A stretch of 64,000 nucleotides of DNA, from NCBI GenBank assembly GCA_019751945.1, contig JAIEMT010000009.1:1-64000 (forward strand). The letters are read 5' to 3'. Positions 1-8,329 of this stretch are shown piece by piece. The translations under genes and the position numbers were made by a program. This DNA is from a bacterium (GTDB lineage Bacteria; Bdellovibrionota; UBA1018). The notes below the pieces were generated by a model that was given only the letters and a program-made list of their open reading frames with translations, did not search any database and was not told where the DNA came from. Each line of letters opens with the position of its first letter. Position 1 is the first letter of the stretch.

Positions 1-8
1 GTTCCACA

Positions 9-106
9 GTTGCACCTGTCCTTGGTGACGAATTTGGTTTTTATGCAAAATCATCGAATCACTTGCCAACAGATAGGTGCAACATCTTTTCTTTATTTGG
101 TTTTTA
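9..106. repeat. Inverted repeat and direct repeat upstream of the first gene
   Basis: GTTGCACCT at 9-17 is the exact reverse complement of AGGTGCAAC at 75-83; the arms extend to 12 pairs with one G-T wobble. A 12-base direct repeat, ATTTGGTTTTTA, occurs at 32-43 and 95-106. The right arm is followed by a T-rich stretch, so this may be the terminator of a gene left of the window or a structured leader. I cannot tell which, because the upstream gene is outside the window. Confidence 0.4.
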
Positions 107-130
107 ACCGGACACGCCTGAAAATTTAGT

Positions 131-832
131 TTGACGCTTATTTTGGCAATGTCTTTCAAACTCGCAACGGCACAAGCCCAAGGCTTGCCATATGAATGTT
201 CTGCCATTCAAGATTCGGAGCTCTATAGAAATCGATCTTCAAAAATGGTGCAGTTTCAAAATCCGCAGAACATCACACTGGCAGAAGCTAAGAAGTATAT
301 GATTCAATACTTTAATGCCTGGAATAGCGGTGCCCTAGTCAGCTTGAAAGCAAAACTGACTCAAGGTCAGGCCAAAGTAGGGGCTCAATCTGAATTACAA
401 GAATCCATCAAACGTACACTCAGTTTTTACAGTGACGATCTGGTTGTGGAGCGTATTAATACTAGCACTATTCTCAACGCTGCTCCTGACTTCGCTGCTC
501 ATGTGACACTTGTCGGAGACGACGCTAGAAATAAATTCCTGGTTCCATTCATTACAAGAGACGGCGGTAGTGATCACCGTATGACCTACATTTGCCTAGA
601 CAAGAGCCAAAGTCTGATTACAGCTCATGTCCGATATATGGTTCCTAAGAAAACCCTTGGGAGAGGTTTTAGCAACCTCGTTAATCCCCCAGAAAATGAA
701 ATTGCTATCGATGCCTATGCTGTCGCGAACTACTTGATTGATAGGGATGGCAAAATTAAGGGTCTCGCTGTCGCTTTCGATGTGGCTAAATTCGTCATGG
801 AAATGGGAAACGCCACAAGCTCGTTGCCGTAA
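131..832 (+). CDS. Secreted protein of unknown function
   Basis: A 233-residue reading frame that opens with TTG at 131; an ATG at 149 is an alternative start. A stop codon lies in frame at 119-121, so the gene cannot begin earlier. The first 16-18 residues (ILAMSFKLATAQAQ) look like a short signal peptide with an Ala-x-Ala cleavage site, so the product is probably exported. I recognise no domain. The mature part contains two cysteines. The gene stands alone and is followed directly by a strong bidirectional terminator at 850-900. Function is unknown; that it is a coding gene is fairly sure from its length, signal sequence and terminator. Confidence 0.65.
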   Translation: MTLILAMSFKLATAQAQGLPYECSAIQDSELYRNRSSKMVQFQNPQNITLAEAKKYMIQYFNAWNSGALVSLKAKLTQGQAKVGAQSELQESIKRTLSFYSDDLVVERINTSTILNAAPDFAAHVTLVGDDARNKFLVPFITRDGGSDHRMTYICLDKSQSLITAHVRYMVPKKTLGRGFSNLVNPPENEIAIDAYAVANYLIDRDGKIKGLAVAFDVAKFVMEMGNATSSLP

Positions 833-849
833 TTATAGGTCCGATTAAA

Positions 850-900
850 ATAGAAAGGCGGTCGAGGCACCCTTGCTTCAAGACGGTACCGCCTTTCTAT
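850..900. terminator. Bidirectional terminator
   Basis: A perfect 13-bp stem, ATAGAAAGGCGGT at 850-862 against ACCGCCTTTCTAT at 888-900, closes a 25-nt loop. It sits between the plus-strand gene ending at 832 and the minus-strand gene ending at 911, and has A/T-rich flanks on both sides, so it can serve both convergent transcripts. Confidence 0.75.
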
Positions 901-910
901 TTCGGGCGTA

Positions 911-1846
911 TTAACCCACAATCGGCATCTTTCGCTTAGAGTATTCCTTCGTCAGCGTTTCTTGAATCCTTCCCACAACGAGGTCGTAGATTCGCTGGAG
1001 GTTTGCTTCTTCACTCAAGGAATCGTCGGACATCTTTGTGACATCGATGGGCGGTAGGATTCGGAAGCTCATCTTGCTCGGAAGCGGGATGAAGATGGAG
1101 AGAAACACAAACGGGGCGAGCATCAATGGGAAGAATGTAAAAATTCCGCTGACCAGGCACCAAACGAAAAAGATTCCACGGAATGTAATGGGGAAGCCAT
1201 GAAGGCGTAGGGCCTTCTTTAAGCCCAGGGATTCGGCGATGCGTTCGCCGCGAAAAAGAATGATGTAACTTTCGTGGGCGCCGATGCTGACGATTGGAAC
1301 CATCGGGACCTTTGCTTTCAGCGCCAGCTTGATGAAGCCTTTGCGCTGATAGAAGTCGACCTTCTTTCGCTGCGAGTAGGGACGAAACGATTCCTTTTCC
1401 CCACCGGGATACACCATGAGCGAAAATCCTTCGTCAATGGCCTGAAGGGCTAACTCGGGGCTCGCTGGGATTGCACCGATTTTTGGGATGAGCCATTTGA
1501 AGAAAGGATTTTTTAGCGCAATGGAATGCGCCAAACCCAACGCCGGGCGATCATCTCCGAACTTCTGCCACCACGCATGGAAAAGCATGAGAACTTCAAA
1601 CGTCAGCAGGCCGTTGTGATTTCCGACGAAAAGAATCTGACCGTCGGGAACATTTTCCCAACCCGAAATGTCGACCCGAAAATAATGTTTGTAGAGTCCG
1701 TCTAAAAAATGATGCAGCTTCTCGACGAATTCGGGAGTGGGCTTTTCGAAGACTTTTGACTTCGCCTTTTTAGATGTCGTCAGAGGCGCCTCCGCGCGCC
1801 CATTCCCCAGTGATGCGACACGTGAGATAGGCTTTGATGAAATCAT
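911..1846 (-). CDS. LPLAT/DGAT-like membrane acyltransferase
   Basis: Probable glycerolipid acyltransferase of the lysophospholipid/diacylglycerol acyltransferase superfamily, acting at the inner membrane. The block VGNHNGLLTFE fits the family's catalytic HNxxxxxxE/D-type motif, and YPGGEKESF followed by RKGFIKLALKAKVPMVPI is the acceptor-side signature of the MGAT-like branch. A hydrophobic stretch near the C-terminus (FVWCLVSGIFTFFPLML) can be membrane-embedded. The open frame reaches 1960, but that part overlaps prfB; the ATGs at 1858 and 1846 are the nearest starts to the conserved part, so a prfB overlap of about 80 nt is unavoidable, since no ATG, GTG or TTG occurs between 1846 and the end of prfB. 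Last gene of the ybeY-prfB transcript, ended by the hairpin at 850-900. The substrate cannot be read from the sequence. Confidence 0.8.
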   Translation of the reverse strand: MISSKPISRVASLGNGRAEAPLTTSKKAKSKVFEKPTPEFVEKLHHFLDGLYKHYFRVDISGWENVPDGQILFVGNHNGLLTFEVLMLFHAWWQKFGDDRPALGLAHSIALKNPFFKWLIPKIGAIPASPELALQAIDEGFSLMVYPGGEKESFRPYSQRKKVDFYQRKGFIKLALKAKVPMVPIVSIGAHESYIILFRGERIAESLGLKKALRLHGFPITFRGIFFVWCLVSGIFTFFPLMLAPFVFLSIFIPLPSKMSFRILPPIDVTKMSDDSLSEEANLQRIYDLVVGRIQETLTKEYSKRKMPIVG

Positions 1847-2934
1847 CGAGTTCACCATCCAGCGTAGTCTCAGCGCTTGAAGAAGTAAATCCAGTGCGAT
1901 GGTCTTTGACCATTTTATAGGGGTGCAGGACGTAGGATCGAATCTGGCTGCCCCAGGCAATGTCCTTCTTAGAATCTTCTACCGATTGTTGCTTTTTTCG
2001 TTGCTCTTCTAAATGACGTTCGTAGAGGCGCGAACGTAAAACTTTCATCGCGAGATCGCGGTTTTTAATCTGCGAACGTTCTTGTTGGCAAACCACAACG
2101 ATACCACTCGGTCCGTGGGTAATTCGCACCGCGGAGTCCGTCGTGTTGACACCTTGTCCGCCTTTTCCACCGGAACGAAATACATCGATTCGCAAATCAG
2201 CCGGATTGATCACGACTTCAAAATCATCGTCAATTTCAGGAGTGACAAACACGCTGCTAAACGAAGTATGTCGGCGCGCATTGGAATCGAACGGAGAAAT
2301 TCTCACCAAGCGATGCACGCCGGCCTCCGATTTCAACAGCCCGTAGGCATAGGGCCCAGAAATCGTGAGCGTGGCATTTTTAATTCCTGCTTCTTCACCC
2401 GGAAGCGCGTCGATGAGATCGACCTTAAAACCTTTGTCCTGTGCCCAACGCTGATACATGCGCATGAGCATCTGCGCCCAGTCTTGCGACTCCGTCCCAC
2501 CAGCACCCGCATTGATGGTGACAATCGCATTTTTGGGATCGGCTTCTTCAGAAAGCATTTTATGAAACTCGGCCTGCTCCATCTGCTTGCCGAGAACCAC
2601 CATTTGATCGCCGGCTTCTTTCAAGGAGTCGGCGTCGTTCATTTCAACCGCTAAATCCAAAAGAGTTTGCGTGTCGTTAAACCCACGTTCGAGCGCAGTG
2701 AATTCATTCACTTCCGCTTCGAGGCGCGACTTCTCCTGCGTCAGCGCGCGCGCTTTACGGTTGTCGTTCCAAAAACCATCCTGGAGGGATTGATCGGTCA
2801 GTTCTTGAATGCGGCGTTGTTTGATAGGGAGGTCAAAGAGAACCTCGTAAGAACTGGAGTTTCTTTTCGATCTCCGCTAGCCGGTCACGAATTTCATTGG
2901 CAGAGAGTTGAACCACGCCTTTAGATTGAGCCAT
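1770..2934 (-). CDS. prfB: Peptide chain release factor 2 (programmed +1 frameshift)
   Basis: Terminates translation at UGA and UAA codons on the ribosome. The gene is in two frames: 33 codons from ATG at 2934 run into an in-frame TGA at 2835-2833; a +1 shift there continues into a frame of 354 codons, giving about 387 residues against about 365 in Escherichia coli. Visible motifs are SPF in VRISPFDSN (the stop-codon recognition tripeptide of RF2) and GGQ in SGGKGGQGVNTTDS (peptidyl-tRNA hydrolysis). The gene starts 5 nt after ybeY ends and overlaps the acyltransferase gene by about 80 nt, so the three form one transcript. The first 41 codons after the shift have no ATG, which is why a simple ORF call would start too late, at 2711. 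Confidence 0.95.
2832..2846 (-). promoter_or_regulatory. RF2 autoregulatory +1 frameshift site
   Basis: On the minus strand the sequence reads GAGGTTCTCTTTGAC. The internal Shine-Dalgarno-like GAGGT, a three-base gap, CTT and the TGA stop followed by C reproduce the arrangement of the well-known bacterial prfB site. Low RF2 lets the ribosome slip from CTT into the +1 frame and make full-length RF2; ample RF2 terminates at TGA. Confidence 0.92.
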
Positions 2935-2939
2935 AGAAA

Positions 2940-3479
2940 TTATGTACCTGAGCGAGCTCTTTGGATCAAGGCCTGCGGTTGCTTCTTCGTTTTTTTACCC
3001 GTCATTTCCACTAGGAGCCGTTGCTCCCACTGGGACATGAGTTTTTCTTCGCTCTTGCTCTTGTCGTGATCCAAACCCAGCAAGTGCAAAATCCCGTGAA
3101 TGATCAGCACGTCGAGCTCATGTTCAGGCGAATGCTTCAGATCTTTTGCCTGGTACAGAAGCACCGGCAAACAAACCACCAGTTCCCCCAGATAGCTCGT
3201 CTCATGAAAGTAGAGCTCGGCCCCCGGGAAGCTCAGCACATCGGTGGGTTCTTTCTTTCCACGGAACTGGGTATTTAAGAACGTCATCTTCTGTTTTCCG
3301 ACAACGGCACAATCAATGTACCAAGGGGTTTTATGCGGCCCCATTTTGCGGAGCGAGGGATGTCCCAGAACAATGTCTAAAAGTTTACCCAATCGGCGGC
3401 GGATGAGCGCCTCCCACTGGGCCTGGGACTTCACCTTCTTTTTTACAGTGCGACGTTGCGGCATTTGTGGACGAAACAT
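2940..3479 (-). CDS. ybeY: Endoribonuclease YbeY, rRNA maturation factor
   Basis: Metal-dependent RNase involved in 16S rRNA 3' maturation and ribosome quality control in the cytoplasm. The zinc-binding signature HGxLHLxGxDH is present as HGILHLLGLDH, and the upstream EPTDVLSFPG block is typical of the family. About 179 residues from ATG at 3479, with a short basic N-terminal tail; a TTG at 3503 is the only longer option. First gene of ybeY-prfB-acyltransferase. Its start is only 17 nt from the divergent mazG start, so each gene's promoter probably overlaps the other's 5' end. Confidence 0.93.
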   Translation of the reverse strand: MFRPQMPQRRTVKKKVKSQAQWEALIRRRLGKLLDIVLGHPSLRKMGPHKTPWYIDCAVVGKQKMTFLNTQFRGKKEPTDVLSFPGAELYFHETSYLGELVVCLPVLLYQAKDLKHSPEHELDVLIIHGILHLLGLDHDKSKSEEKLMSQWEQRLLVEMTGKKTKKQPQALIQRARSGT

Positions 3480-3496
3480 GCTATCAACTGAAGGAG

Positions 3497-4354
3497 ATGT
3501 CAACTAAACCCGGCTTAGAATCCCTCACCCACGTCATTGAAACTGTTCACCGGCTTCGAGCTCCTGGTGGCTGTCCCTGGGATCGGGCTCAAACTCACCA
3601 ATCGCTTCGTCAGTACCTGATTGAGGAAGCTTACGAAGTCCTCGACGTCTTGGACCAAATCAAAGAACCGACCGACCTCCAAGACCCGAAGGTGAAAGAA
3701 AACTTTCGCGAAGAACTGGGCGACTTGCTGATGCAGGTCCTGCTTCATTCTGAAATGACTTCCGAACAGGGTGTTTTCAATATTTACGATGTAGCCAATG
3801 GCCTAGCTGAAAAGCTGATTCGTCGCCATCCCCACGTTTTTCTCACGGGGAAAGAAGCCAAGGACGCAGACGACGCTCTCAAGAACTGGGAAAAAAAGAA
3901 GGCTGAAGAGAAAAAGGCGAAGGGGGAAGATAGCGTCCTTTCAGGATTACCTAAAGGTATTCCTGCGCTTCAACGAGCTGCCCGAATGATCGAGAAAGTC
4001 ACGAAAGTGGGATTTCAATGGGCCGACATGAAAGGTCCCCTCGATAAGGTCAGCGAAGAAGTGGCCGAACTGAAAGCCGAAGTCCTGAAGTTAGAAAAAG
4101 ACCCTAAGGACGAAGCCGCACGCAAAAAAGTAGAGGGCGAACTGGGCGATGTTTTCTTTACTTTGTGTAACGTCGCGTATTTGATGAAAGTGAACCCGGA
4201 GGACGCCCTTCGAAACATGCTTCAGAAATTCGAAGGTCGCTTCAGGTATATTGAAAAACGTTTGAAAGAACAGGGCAAGACGCCCGAGCAGTCGGGACTA
4301 GAGGAAATGGATCGCTACTGGAATGAAGCCAAAAAGCAAGAAACCAAAAACTAA
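3497..4354 (+). CDS. mazG: Nucleoside triphosphate pyrophosphohydrolase MazG
   Basis: Hydrolyses NTPs or dNTPs to NMP and pyrophosphate, a housecleaning role in the cytoplasm. Two MazG repeats are visible: the first around residues 15-130 with CPWDRAQTHQSLRQYLIEEAYE and EELGDLLMQVLLHSEM, the second near residues 170-260 with VSEEVAELKAE and EGELGDVFFTLCNVAYLM; the ExxE...ExxD-type acidic residues that bind magnesium are retained in both. About 285 residues, the usual length. ATG at 3497 matches family starts, although its GGAG is almost touching the codon; GTG at 3467 is a longer alternative. Overlaps coaE by 32 nt, so the two are cotranscribed. Confidence 0.94.
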   Translation: MSTKPGLESLTHVIETVHRLRAPGGCPWDRAQTHQSLRQYLIEEAYEVLDVLDQIKEPTDLQDPKVKENFREELGDLLMQVLLHSEMTSEQGVFNIYDVANGLAEKLIRRHPHVFLTGKEAKDADDALKNWEKKKAEEKKAKGEDSVLSGLPKGIPALQRAARMIEKVTKVGFQWADMKGPLDKVSEEVAELKAEVLKLEKDPKDEAARKKVEGELGDVFFTLCNVAYLMKVNPEDALRNMLQKFEGRFRYIEKRLKEQGKTPEQSGLEEMDRYWNEAKKQETKN

Positions 4355-5006
4355 GAAGGCCACACCTCGAAAATCCACACGAAAACCGAAGAAGGTTTCC
4401 CCTTCTTCTCATCTCAAAGTGATTGGACTCACCGGCGGCATCGCCTCTGGCAAATCCGCTGTGGCAGAAATCTTCATGAACTTGGGAGTTCCGGTCATCG
4501 ATGCGGACCAAATTTCGAGAACTCTGGCTCAACCCGGAGGCGCAGCTCACAACAAAATCTTAAAGCGATTCAAAACGACGGACCGAAAAAAGCTGCGAGA
4601 ACTCGTCTTTCGCGACGAGAAAGCCCGCCGGGATTTGGAAGCCATTCTCCATCCCCTCATTCAATCGGAGAGCAAACGACAGATGGAGGCCTTGGCTCAA
4701 CAATCCACCGTCTTGCCAGGCGTGGTCTTGTATGAAGCCGCCCTCCTCGTTGAAACCGGCCGGCACAAGGACTTGGACGGGCTAATTGTTGTAGAAACCC
4801 CTCGGGAAATCCGCCTCAAGCGCCTGGTCGATCGCGACGCTCGGAAGGGAATGACCTCGGAAATGGCTAAAAAGATTATGGATGCCCAAGCATCTGACGA
4901 AGAGCGTCGCCACGCAGCCACCTTTGTGATCGACAACTCGGGCATTTTTCAAGAGCTCAAGACGCGGGTCGCTGCTCTGATTCAATCTTTAAAGAACGCG
5001 AATTGA
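4323..5006 (+). CDS. coaE: Dephospho-CoA kinase with Lys/Pro-rich N-terminal extension
   Basis: Phosphorylates the ribose 3'-hydroxyl of dephospho-CoA with ATP, the last step of coenzyme A synthesis. The P-loop GLTGGIASGKS, the DADQISR substrate-binding block and the later LxxRxxxD region (LKRLVDRDAR) are all present. The 227-residue protein has an extra 30 or so residues at its N-terminus made almost only of Lys, Pro, Ser and Thr; a GTG at 4419 next to the P-loop would remove it, so the extension depends on the ATG at 4323 being used. The start lies inside the 3' end of mazG. Confidence 0.93.
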   Translation: MKPKSKKPKTKKATPRKSTRKPKKVSPSSHLKVIGLTGGIASGKSAVAEIFMNLGVPVIDADQISRTLAQPGGAAHNKILKRFKTTDRKKLRELVFRDEKARRDLEAILHPLIQSESKRQMEALAQQSTVLPGVVLYEAALLVETGRHKDLDGLIVVETPREIRLKRLVDRDARKGMTSEMAKKIMDAQASDEERRHAATFVIDNSGIFQELKTRVAALIQSLKNAN

Positions 5007-5076
5007 TTTTAGGCCTTTGACCCGTTACGCTTTGTAAACCTCGGGAGAGGGGCCCAATGGAGGGGGAACAAAAGCG

Positions 5077-5949
5077 ATGATTTCTCAGAAAAAATCTACA
5101 TGGAAGTGGATGGCCGTTGCCGCTGGCACCACGCTCAGTGTCGTGATTGCAGCCGGCTGTAGTGCAAACATCTTCAGTCCCTTTGATAAACCCAATGGCG
5201 ACCCCCAAATTCTGGAATATGCCCGCGCTTGCTTGGACAATAGAGACTTCGCCTGCGCGTATAAATACTACGGGCTTCTTTCTACGAACTACGCCGAAAC
5301 TCAGGCCAGTGAAATTGCGTTCACGATCCTGACTGAAAACGACGCCACGATGTCGGTCTTCGCAAAAGCAGTCGGTGACGGCGGGGGCGGGAGTTCATTA
5401 ACTAAAGTAGCAACGGCGTTGATGGTAAAAGCTCCTGGCGCGACGAAACGTGCTGCCCTGTATACGGCTTACATCAAAGTGAGTAGCATCTCTTCGAATA
5501 TTCCTCTTCGCGGGATGGTCAGAATGGCTTCAGGTCTCGCTATTTTGGGTGAAATGCTTGCTGAAGAGGGCCTGAAAATCAACTCGAGCGCGACAGCCTT
5601 TGTCCCAAGCATGATGGCCAACAACCCGACCACGTGTTCGACTGGCGGTGGCGCCGCATGTAACGCGAATTGCGGGCTGACGGGAACAGGCTTGCTCGGT
5701 ACTGGAGCTGCGGTCGACTATGTCACCTCGCCTCCTGCCACCATGACGGCCACCCCGACCTGGGGAGATTTTCACGGCATGCTGAGTGCCGTCTCTCATG
5801 CTCTGACGAATGAACTTGGCGCTTCCGGTTCCGTTGGTAGCGGCCTCGGTTCAGTCTTGACCTCGATGTTGACTGCGGGAGCGGCTGTCGTGAACGTAAA
5901 CACCAACTGCTATCGCTACGGCTTGCTGACGAATGGGGTGGGAAACTAA
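5077..5949 (+). CDS. Lipoprotein with N-terminal repeat-like region, partner of the next gene
   Basis: A 290-residue predicted lipoprotein: a basic start, a hydrophobic core and lipobox VIAAGC put the lipidated cysteine near residue 28. The segment EYARACLDNRDFACAYKYYGLLS resembles one tetratricopeptide repeat; the rest is Ala/Gly/Ser/Thr-rich, with several cysteines around CSTGGGAACNANCGL. I recognise no named family. It ends in TAATG, sharing its stop with the start of the outer-membrane protein gene, so the two products are made together and may act together at the outer membrane. Confidence 0.8.
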   Translation: MISQKKSTWKWMAVAAGTTLSVVIAAGCSANIFSPFDKPNGDPQILEYARACLDNRDFACAYKYYGLLSTNYAETQASEIAFTILTENDATMSVFAKAVGDGGGGSSLTKVATALMVKAPGATKRAALYTAYIKVSSISSNIPLRGMVRMASGLAILGEMLAEEGLKINSSATAFVPSMMANNPTTCSTGGGAACNANCGLTGTGLLGTGAAVDYVTSPPATMTATPTWGDFHGMLSAVSHALTNELGASGSVGSGLGSVLTSMLTAGAAVVNVNTNCYRYGLLTNGVGN

Positions 5950-7061
5950 TGAAAAAGATCCTTCTTCCTCTTTTGGCAGTGAGTTTGACTTTCGGAACCG
6001 ATGCTTTCGCTCTTGGTCAGAATATTTCCATGTACCAAAGCGTGCGAAGTGCGGGGATGGGCGGCTTGCTCATTACCACGGGCAAGTACGACGAAAACTT
6101 CTTCGGCAACCCTGCGCGCATGACCATCATTCCGAAATGGCGCGTGGACGTATTCAACGTCATGGGAGATTTCACTTACAATTCCCCATCGGCCCTCATG
6201 AAGGTCGTAAACGGGGGTAATAATATGCTGGAAGCCATGGCCGATAATTCAGGCCAGGCCAATCACGGCCGCGTGCAAACGGCGTTTCCAGCGCTTTATT
6301 TCCCGAATATTAGCGGTGGCAAAATCACCTTGGCGTTCGGAATCTTTCTCAGCATGCAAGGCGATATGGCGTTGCGAAACAATTACAACATGGATCCAGA
6401 TGCGATTTTGGACCTCACTCCGACGCTGTCTTTTGCGCATAAATTCATGAAAGACGACGCCCTCTCGATCGGAATCAATACTCGCTTCGGCTACCGCCTC
6501 TCGACAGCGGGTGCCTACAGCTTGGTAGACTTCATTCGAGGAAATACCTTCTCCCCCACCAATAACGGGGGCGACGGCTCGATGGTGGATTTCGACTTTG
6601 GCGCGACCTACAAGCTTCCGGAGAAATGGGGCGAGTTCAACGTCAACACGGCCTTCACTGTGAACAACATCTTGGATGGCCGTTTTGGTTACATCCACTT
6701 TCAAGTGGCGAAGCTGCAAGGCTCTCCTCTTCAACAACCCCGCACCTGGGGCGTTGGCGCTTCCCTGGTTCGAGAAGAATGGGGCAAGTTTGAAAACACC
6801 ACCTTCGCTCTCGAATTTCTGAACATCGGTAGTTTCCCAAGAAATCAGAGCTTTTTACGCTTCGTGCACCTGGGGGGGGAAACCCACTGGAAGAGCTTGG
6901 TCTTCCGCGGGGGCTTGAATCAGGGCTATTTTACGGCCGGCCTAGGAGTGGACGTAAAATGGTTCACCTTCGACGTAGCGACTTATGCGGAAGAGCTGAG
7001 CCTTAATGCAGGCGGTCAGGCGGATCGACGCATTGCGTTCAAATTGGGATTCCAAATTTAA
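5949..7061 (+). CDS. Outer-membrane beta-barrel protein (UPF0164/TraF-like)
   Basis: A 370-residue protein with a signal peptide (MKKILLPLLAVSLTFGTDAFA) and then alternating, Gly/aromatic-rich strands typical of an outer-membrane barrel, ending in an aromatic-hydrophobic tail (LGFQI). The early block RSAGMGGLLITTGKYDENFFGNPA resembles the N-terminal hatch of PorV/TraF/FadL-like barrels. Translationally coupled to the lipoprotein gene before it by a TAATG overlap. Substrate unknown; assignment to a barrel is firm, to the subfamily tentative. Confidence 0.75.
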   Translation: MKKILLPLLAVSLTFGTDAFALGQNISMYQSVRSAGMGGLLITTGKYDENFFGNPARMTIIPKWRVDVFNVMGDFTYNSPSALMKVVNGGNNMLEAMADNSGQANHGRVQTAFPALYFPNISGGKITLAFGIFLSMQGDMALRNNYNMDPDAILDLTPTLSFAHKFMKDDALSIGINTRFGYRLSTAGAYSLVDFIRGNTFSPTNNGGDGSMVDFDFGATYKLPEKWGEFNVNTAFTVNNILDGRFGYIHFQVAKLQGSPLQQPRTWGVGASLVREEWGKFENTTFALEFLNIGSFPRNQSFLRFVHLGGETHWKSLVFRGGLNQGYFTAGLGVDVKWFTFDVATYAEELSLNAGGQADRRIAFKLGFQI

Positions 7062-7208
7062 TTAAAATAGCTTGTCTTTTCATGAGCTTATCATCTGTTG
7101 AAAATGCAAATTTTTCTTTTCTCTTAGCTATAATGTCTGATAAAATCAATCAGATAATGGCTGTTTGTCCTCAGACAGCTTTTGCAGGGGAAGGGACGTT
7201 TCTGGAAT

Positions 7209-7715
7209 ATGTGGCAGTCACCGAGTCAACGACTCAGAATGCTCAATCGTGCACGCCGACGCGAGCGTGAAAGACAAGCTCAGAAGAAGCAGTCTTTTCA
7301 TGTGAAACGTGTCGTGGCCGAAGTAAAAATTCAGGCCGCTACTCGTGTGCAAAAACCAGAATCGCAAGCCCGCGTCGTTTTGAACGACATCACTCCAACG
7401 ACTTTAGTGCTTTTCACATCGATGCCGCTGCTTCCTGGACAGGAAGTGGCCGTGACTCTGGAAGAGCCAAAACAATTCTACATTCAAGGTTCTGTTTCTT
7501 GGTGTGAGCTTTACAACATTAACAGCCACATCATTTCATCCAATCCCTTCGGTTATCGTTCGATGATTGAATTCCGATTCAACACCGACGAAGAACGCGA
7601 AGAAGTCCGCGCTTATTGCGATGAATTGGGCATCAAATGGCTCAATTACCCAGTAAAACCAGCGCCGGAACCCGAGGCCCCTGCAGCTTCGGAAGAAGAA
7701 CCGCAAGCAGCTTAA
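7209..7715 (+). CDS. PilZ-like domain protein
   Basis: About 168 residues. A very basic N-terminus (LNRARRRERERQAQKK) precedes a compact beta-rich domain, ARVVLNDITPTTLVLF...GQEVAVTLEE...GSVSWC, that follows the pattern of PilZ cyclic-di-GMP receptors. The canonical RxxxR and DxSxxG ligand residues are not clear: the arginine tract lies well ahead of the domain, and NDITPTT replaces the second motif. It may be a degenerate, non-binding PilZ. The tail is Pro/Glu/Ala-rich. ATG at 7209 has AGGGA about 12 nt upstream; TTG at 7182 is a longer option. A TATAAT at 7129-7134 may be the -10 element, but I see no good -35. Stands alone. Confidence 0.6.
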   Translation: MWQSPSQRLRMLNRARRRERERQAQKKQSFHVKRVVAEVKIQAATRVQKPESQARVVLNDITPTTLVLFTSMPLLPGQEVAVTLEEPKQFYIQGSVSWCELYNINSHIISSNPFGYRSMIEFRFNTDEEREEVRAYCDELGIKWLNYPVKPAPEPEAPAASEEEPQAA

Positions 7716-7772
7716 TCTTCCCTCTTTACTAACCCCCCAATCTTCAATACGAAGAAATGAACGGGGGAATCT

Positions 7773-8318
7773 ATGTCGAAATATCTATTGGCTTTGCTTT
7801 TTGTGGCTCAGGGCGCATTTGCACAAAACTTGGATGGCACTTGGGTGAAGGATTGTACCAAGGATCCGCACGGCGGTTCGCTTTTGCAATCGGTGGTGAT
7901 CCAGGGTCAGCACTTAGATTTTTCGATGATTCACCATGCGGATGCGAACTGCAAAGCAGAACTCTTTCGCTTTAGCTGGTCTGCGGATTTCGTTCTTTCG
8001 AAGCCCATCGCCGATAGCGTTTATGAAATCGATTTCACGTTGTTAGCGCTGAATGCTGTCTTTGCGGACGCTCAAGCTGCTGCTCAGTTTTCTTCTCCTC
8101 AAATACAATTCTGCGGCTACACCGATTGGAAGGTGGGAGAAGTAAAGAACGTCGCTGGCCGTGTTTGCAGTGGAAATCAGTTGGCTAATATTGGTTACAA
8201 GGCCTTCAACACCATTCGTGTTGAACCGGGTTATATTGCGATTGATTTCAATGGTTCGCTGCCTGAAATCGCGAAACGCCCTGCTGGGGATTGGTCGTCG
8301 ATTTTCGTGCGGCAGTAG
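7773..8318 (+). CDS. Small secreted protein of unknown function
   Basis: A 181-residue protein with a clear signal peptide, MSKYLLALLFVAQGAFA, cleaved before QNLDGTW. A GGGGGA ribosome-binding site precedes the ATG. The mature part starts with GTWVKDC, as in lipocalin-like small beta proteins, and holds four cysteines that could pair (DC, NC, FC, VC). I recognise no family. Ends a few bases before the convergent HNH gene, without an obvious terminator between them. Confidence 0.75.
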   Translation: MSKYLLALLFVAQGAFAQNLDGTWVKDCTKDPHGGSLLQSVVIQGQHLDFSMIHHADANCKAELFRFSWSADFVLSKPIADSVYEIDFTLLALNAVFADAQAAAQFSSPQIQFCGYTDWKVGEVKNVAGRVCSGNQLANIGYKAFNTIRVEPGYIAIDFNGSLPEIAKRPAGDWSSIFVRQ

Positions 8319-8329
8319 CTCGCTCCGGT

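Noticed and set aside
2082-2654. 190-residue plus-strand ORF over prfB
   Set aside because: Antisense shadow of a conserved gene.
4388-4408. 8-bp hairpin (GAAGAAGG/CCTTCTTC) near the coaE start
   Set aside because: Inside coding sequence made of Lys/Ser codons, so a chance product of composition is likely.
7082-7270. 62-residue plus-strand ORF before the PilZ-like gene
   Set aside because: It overlaps the PilZ-like gene in another frame, lacks a ribosome-binding site and has no recognisable content.
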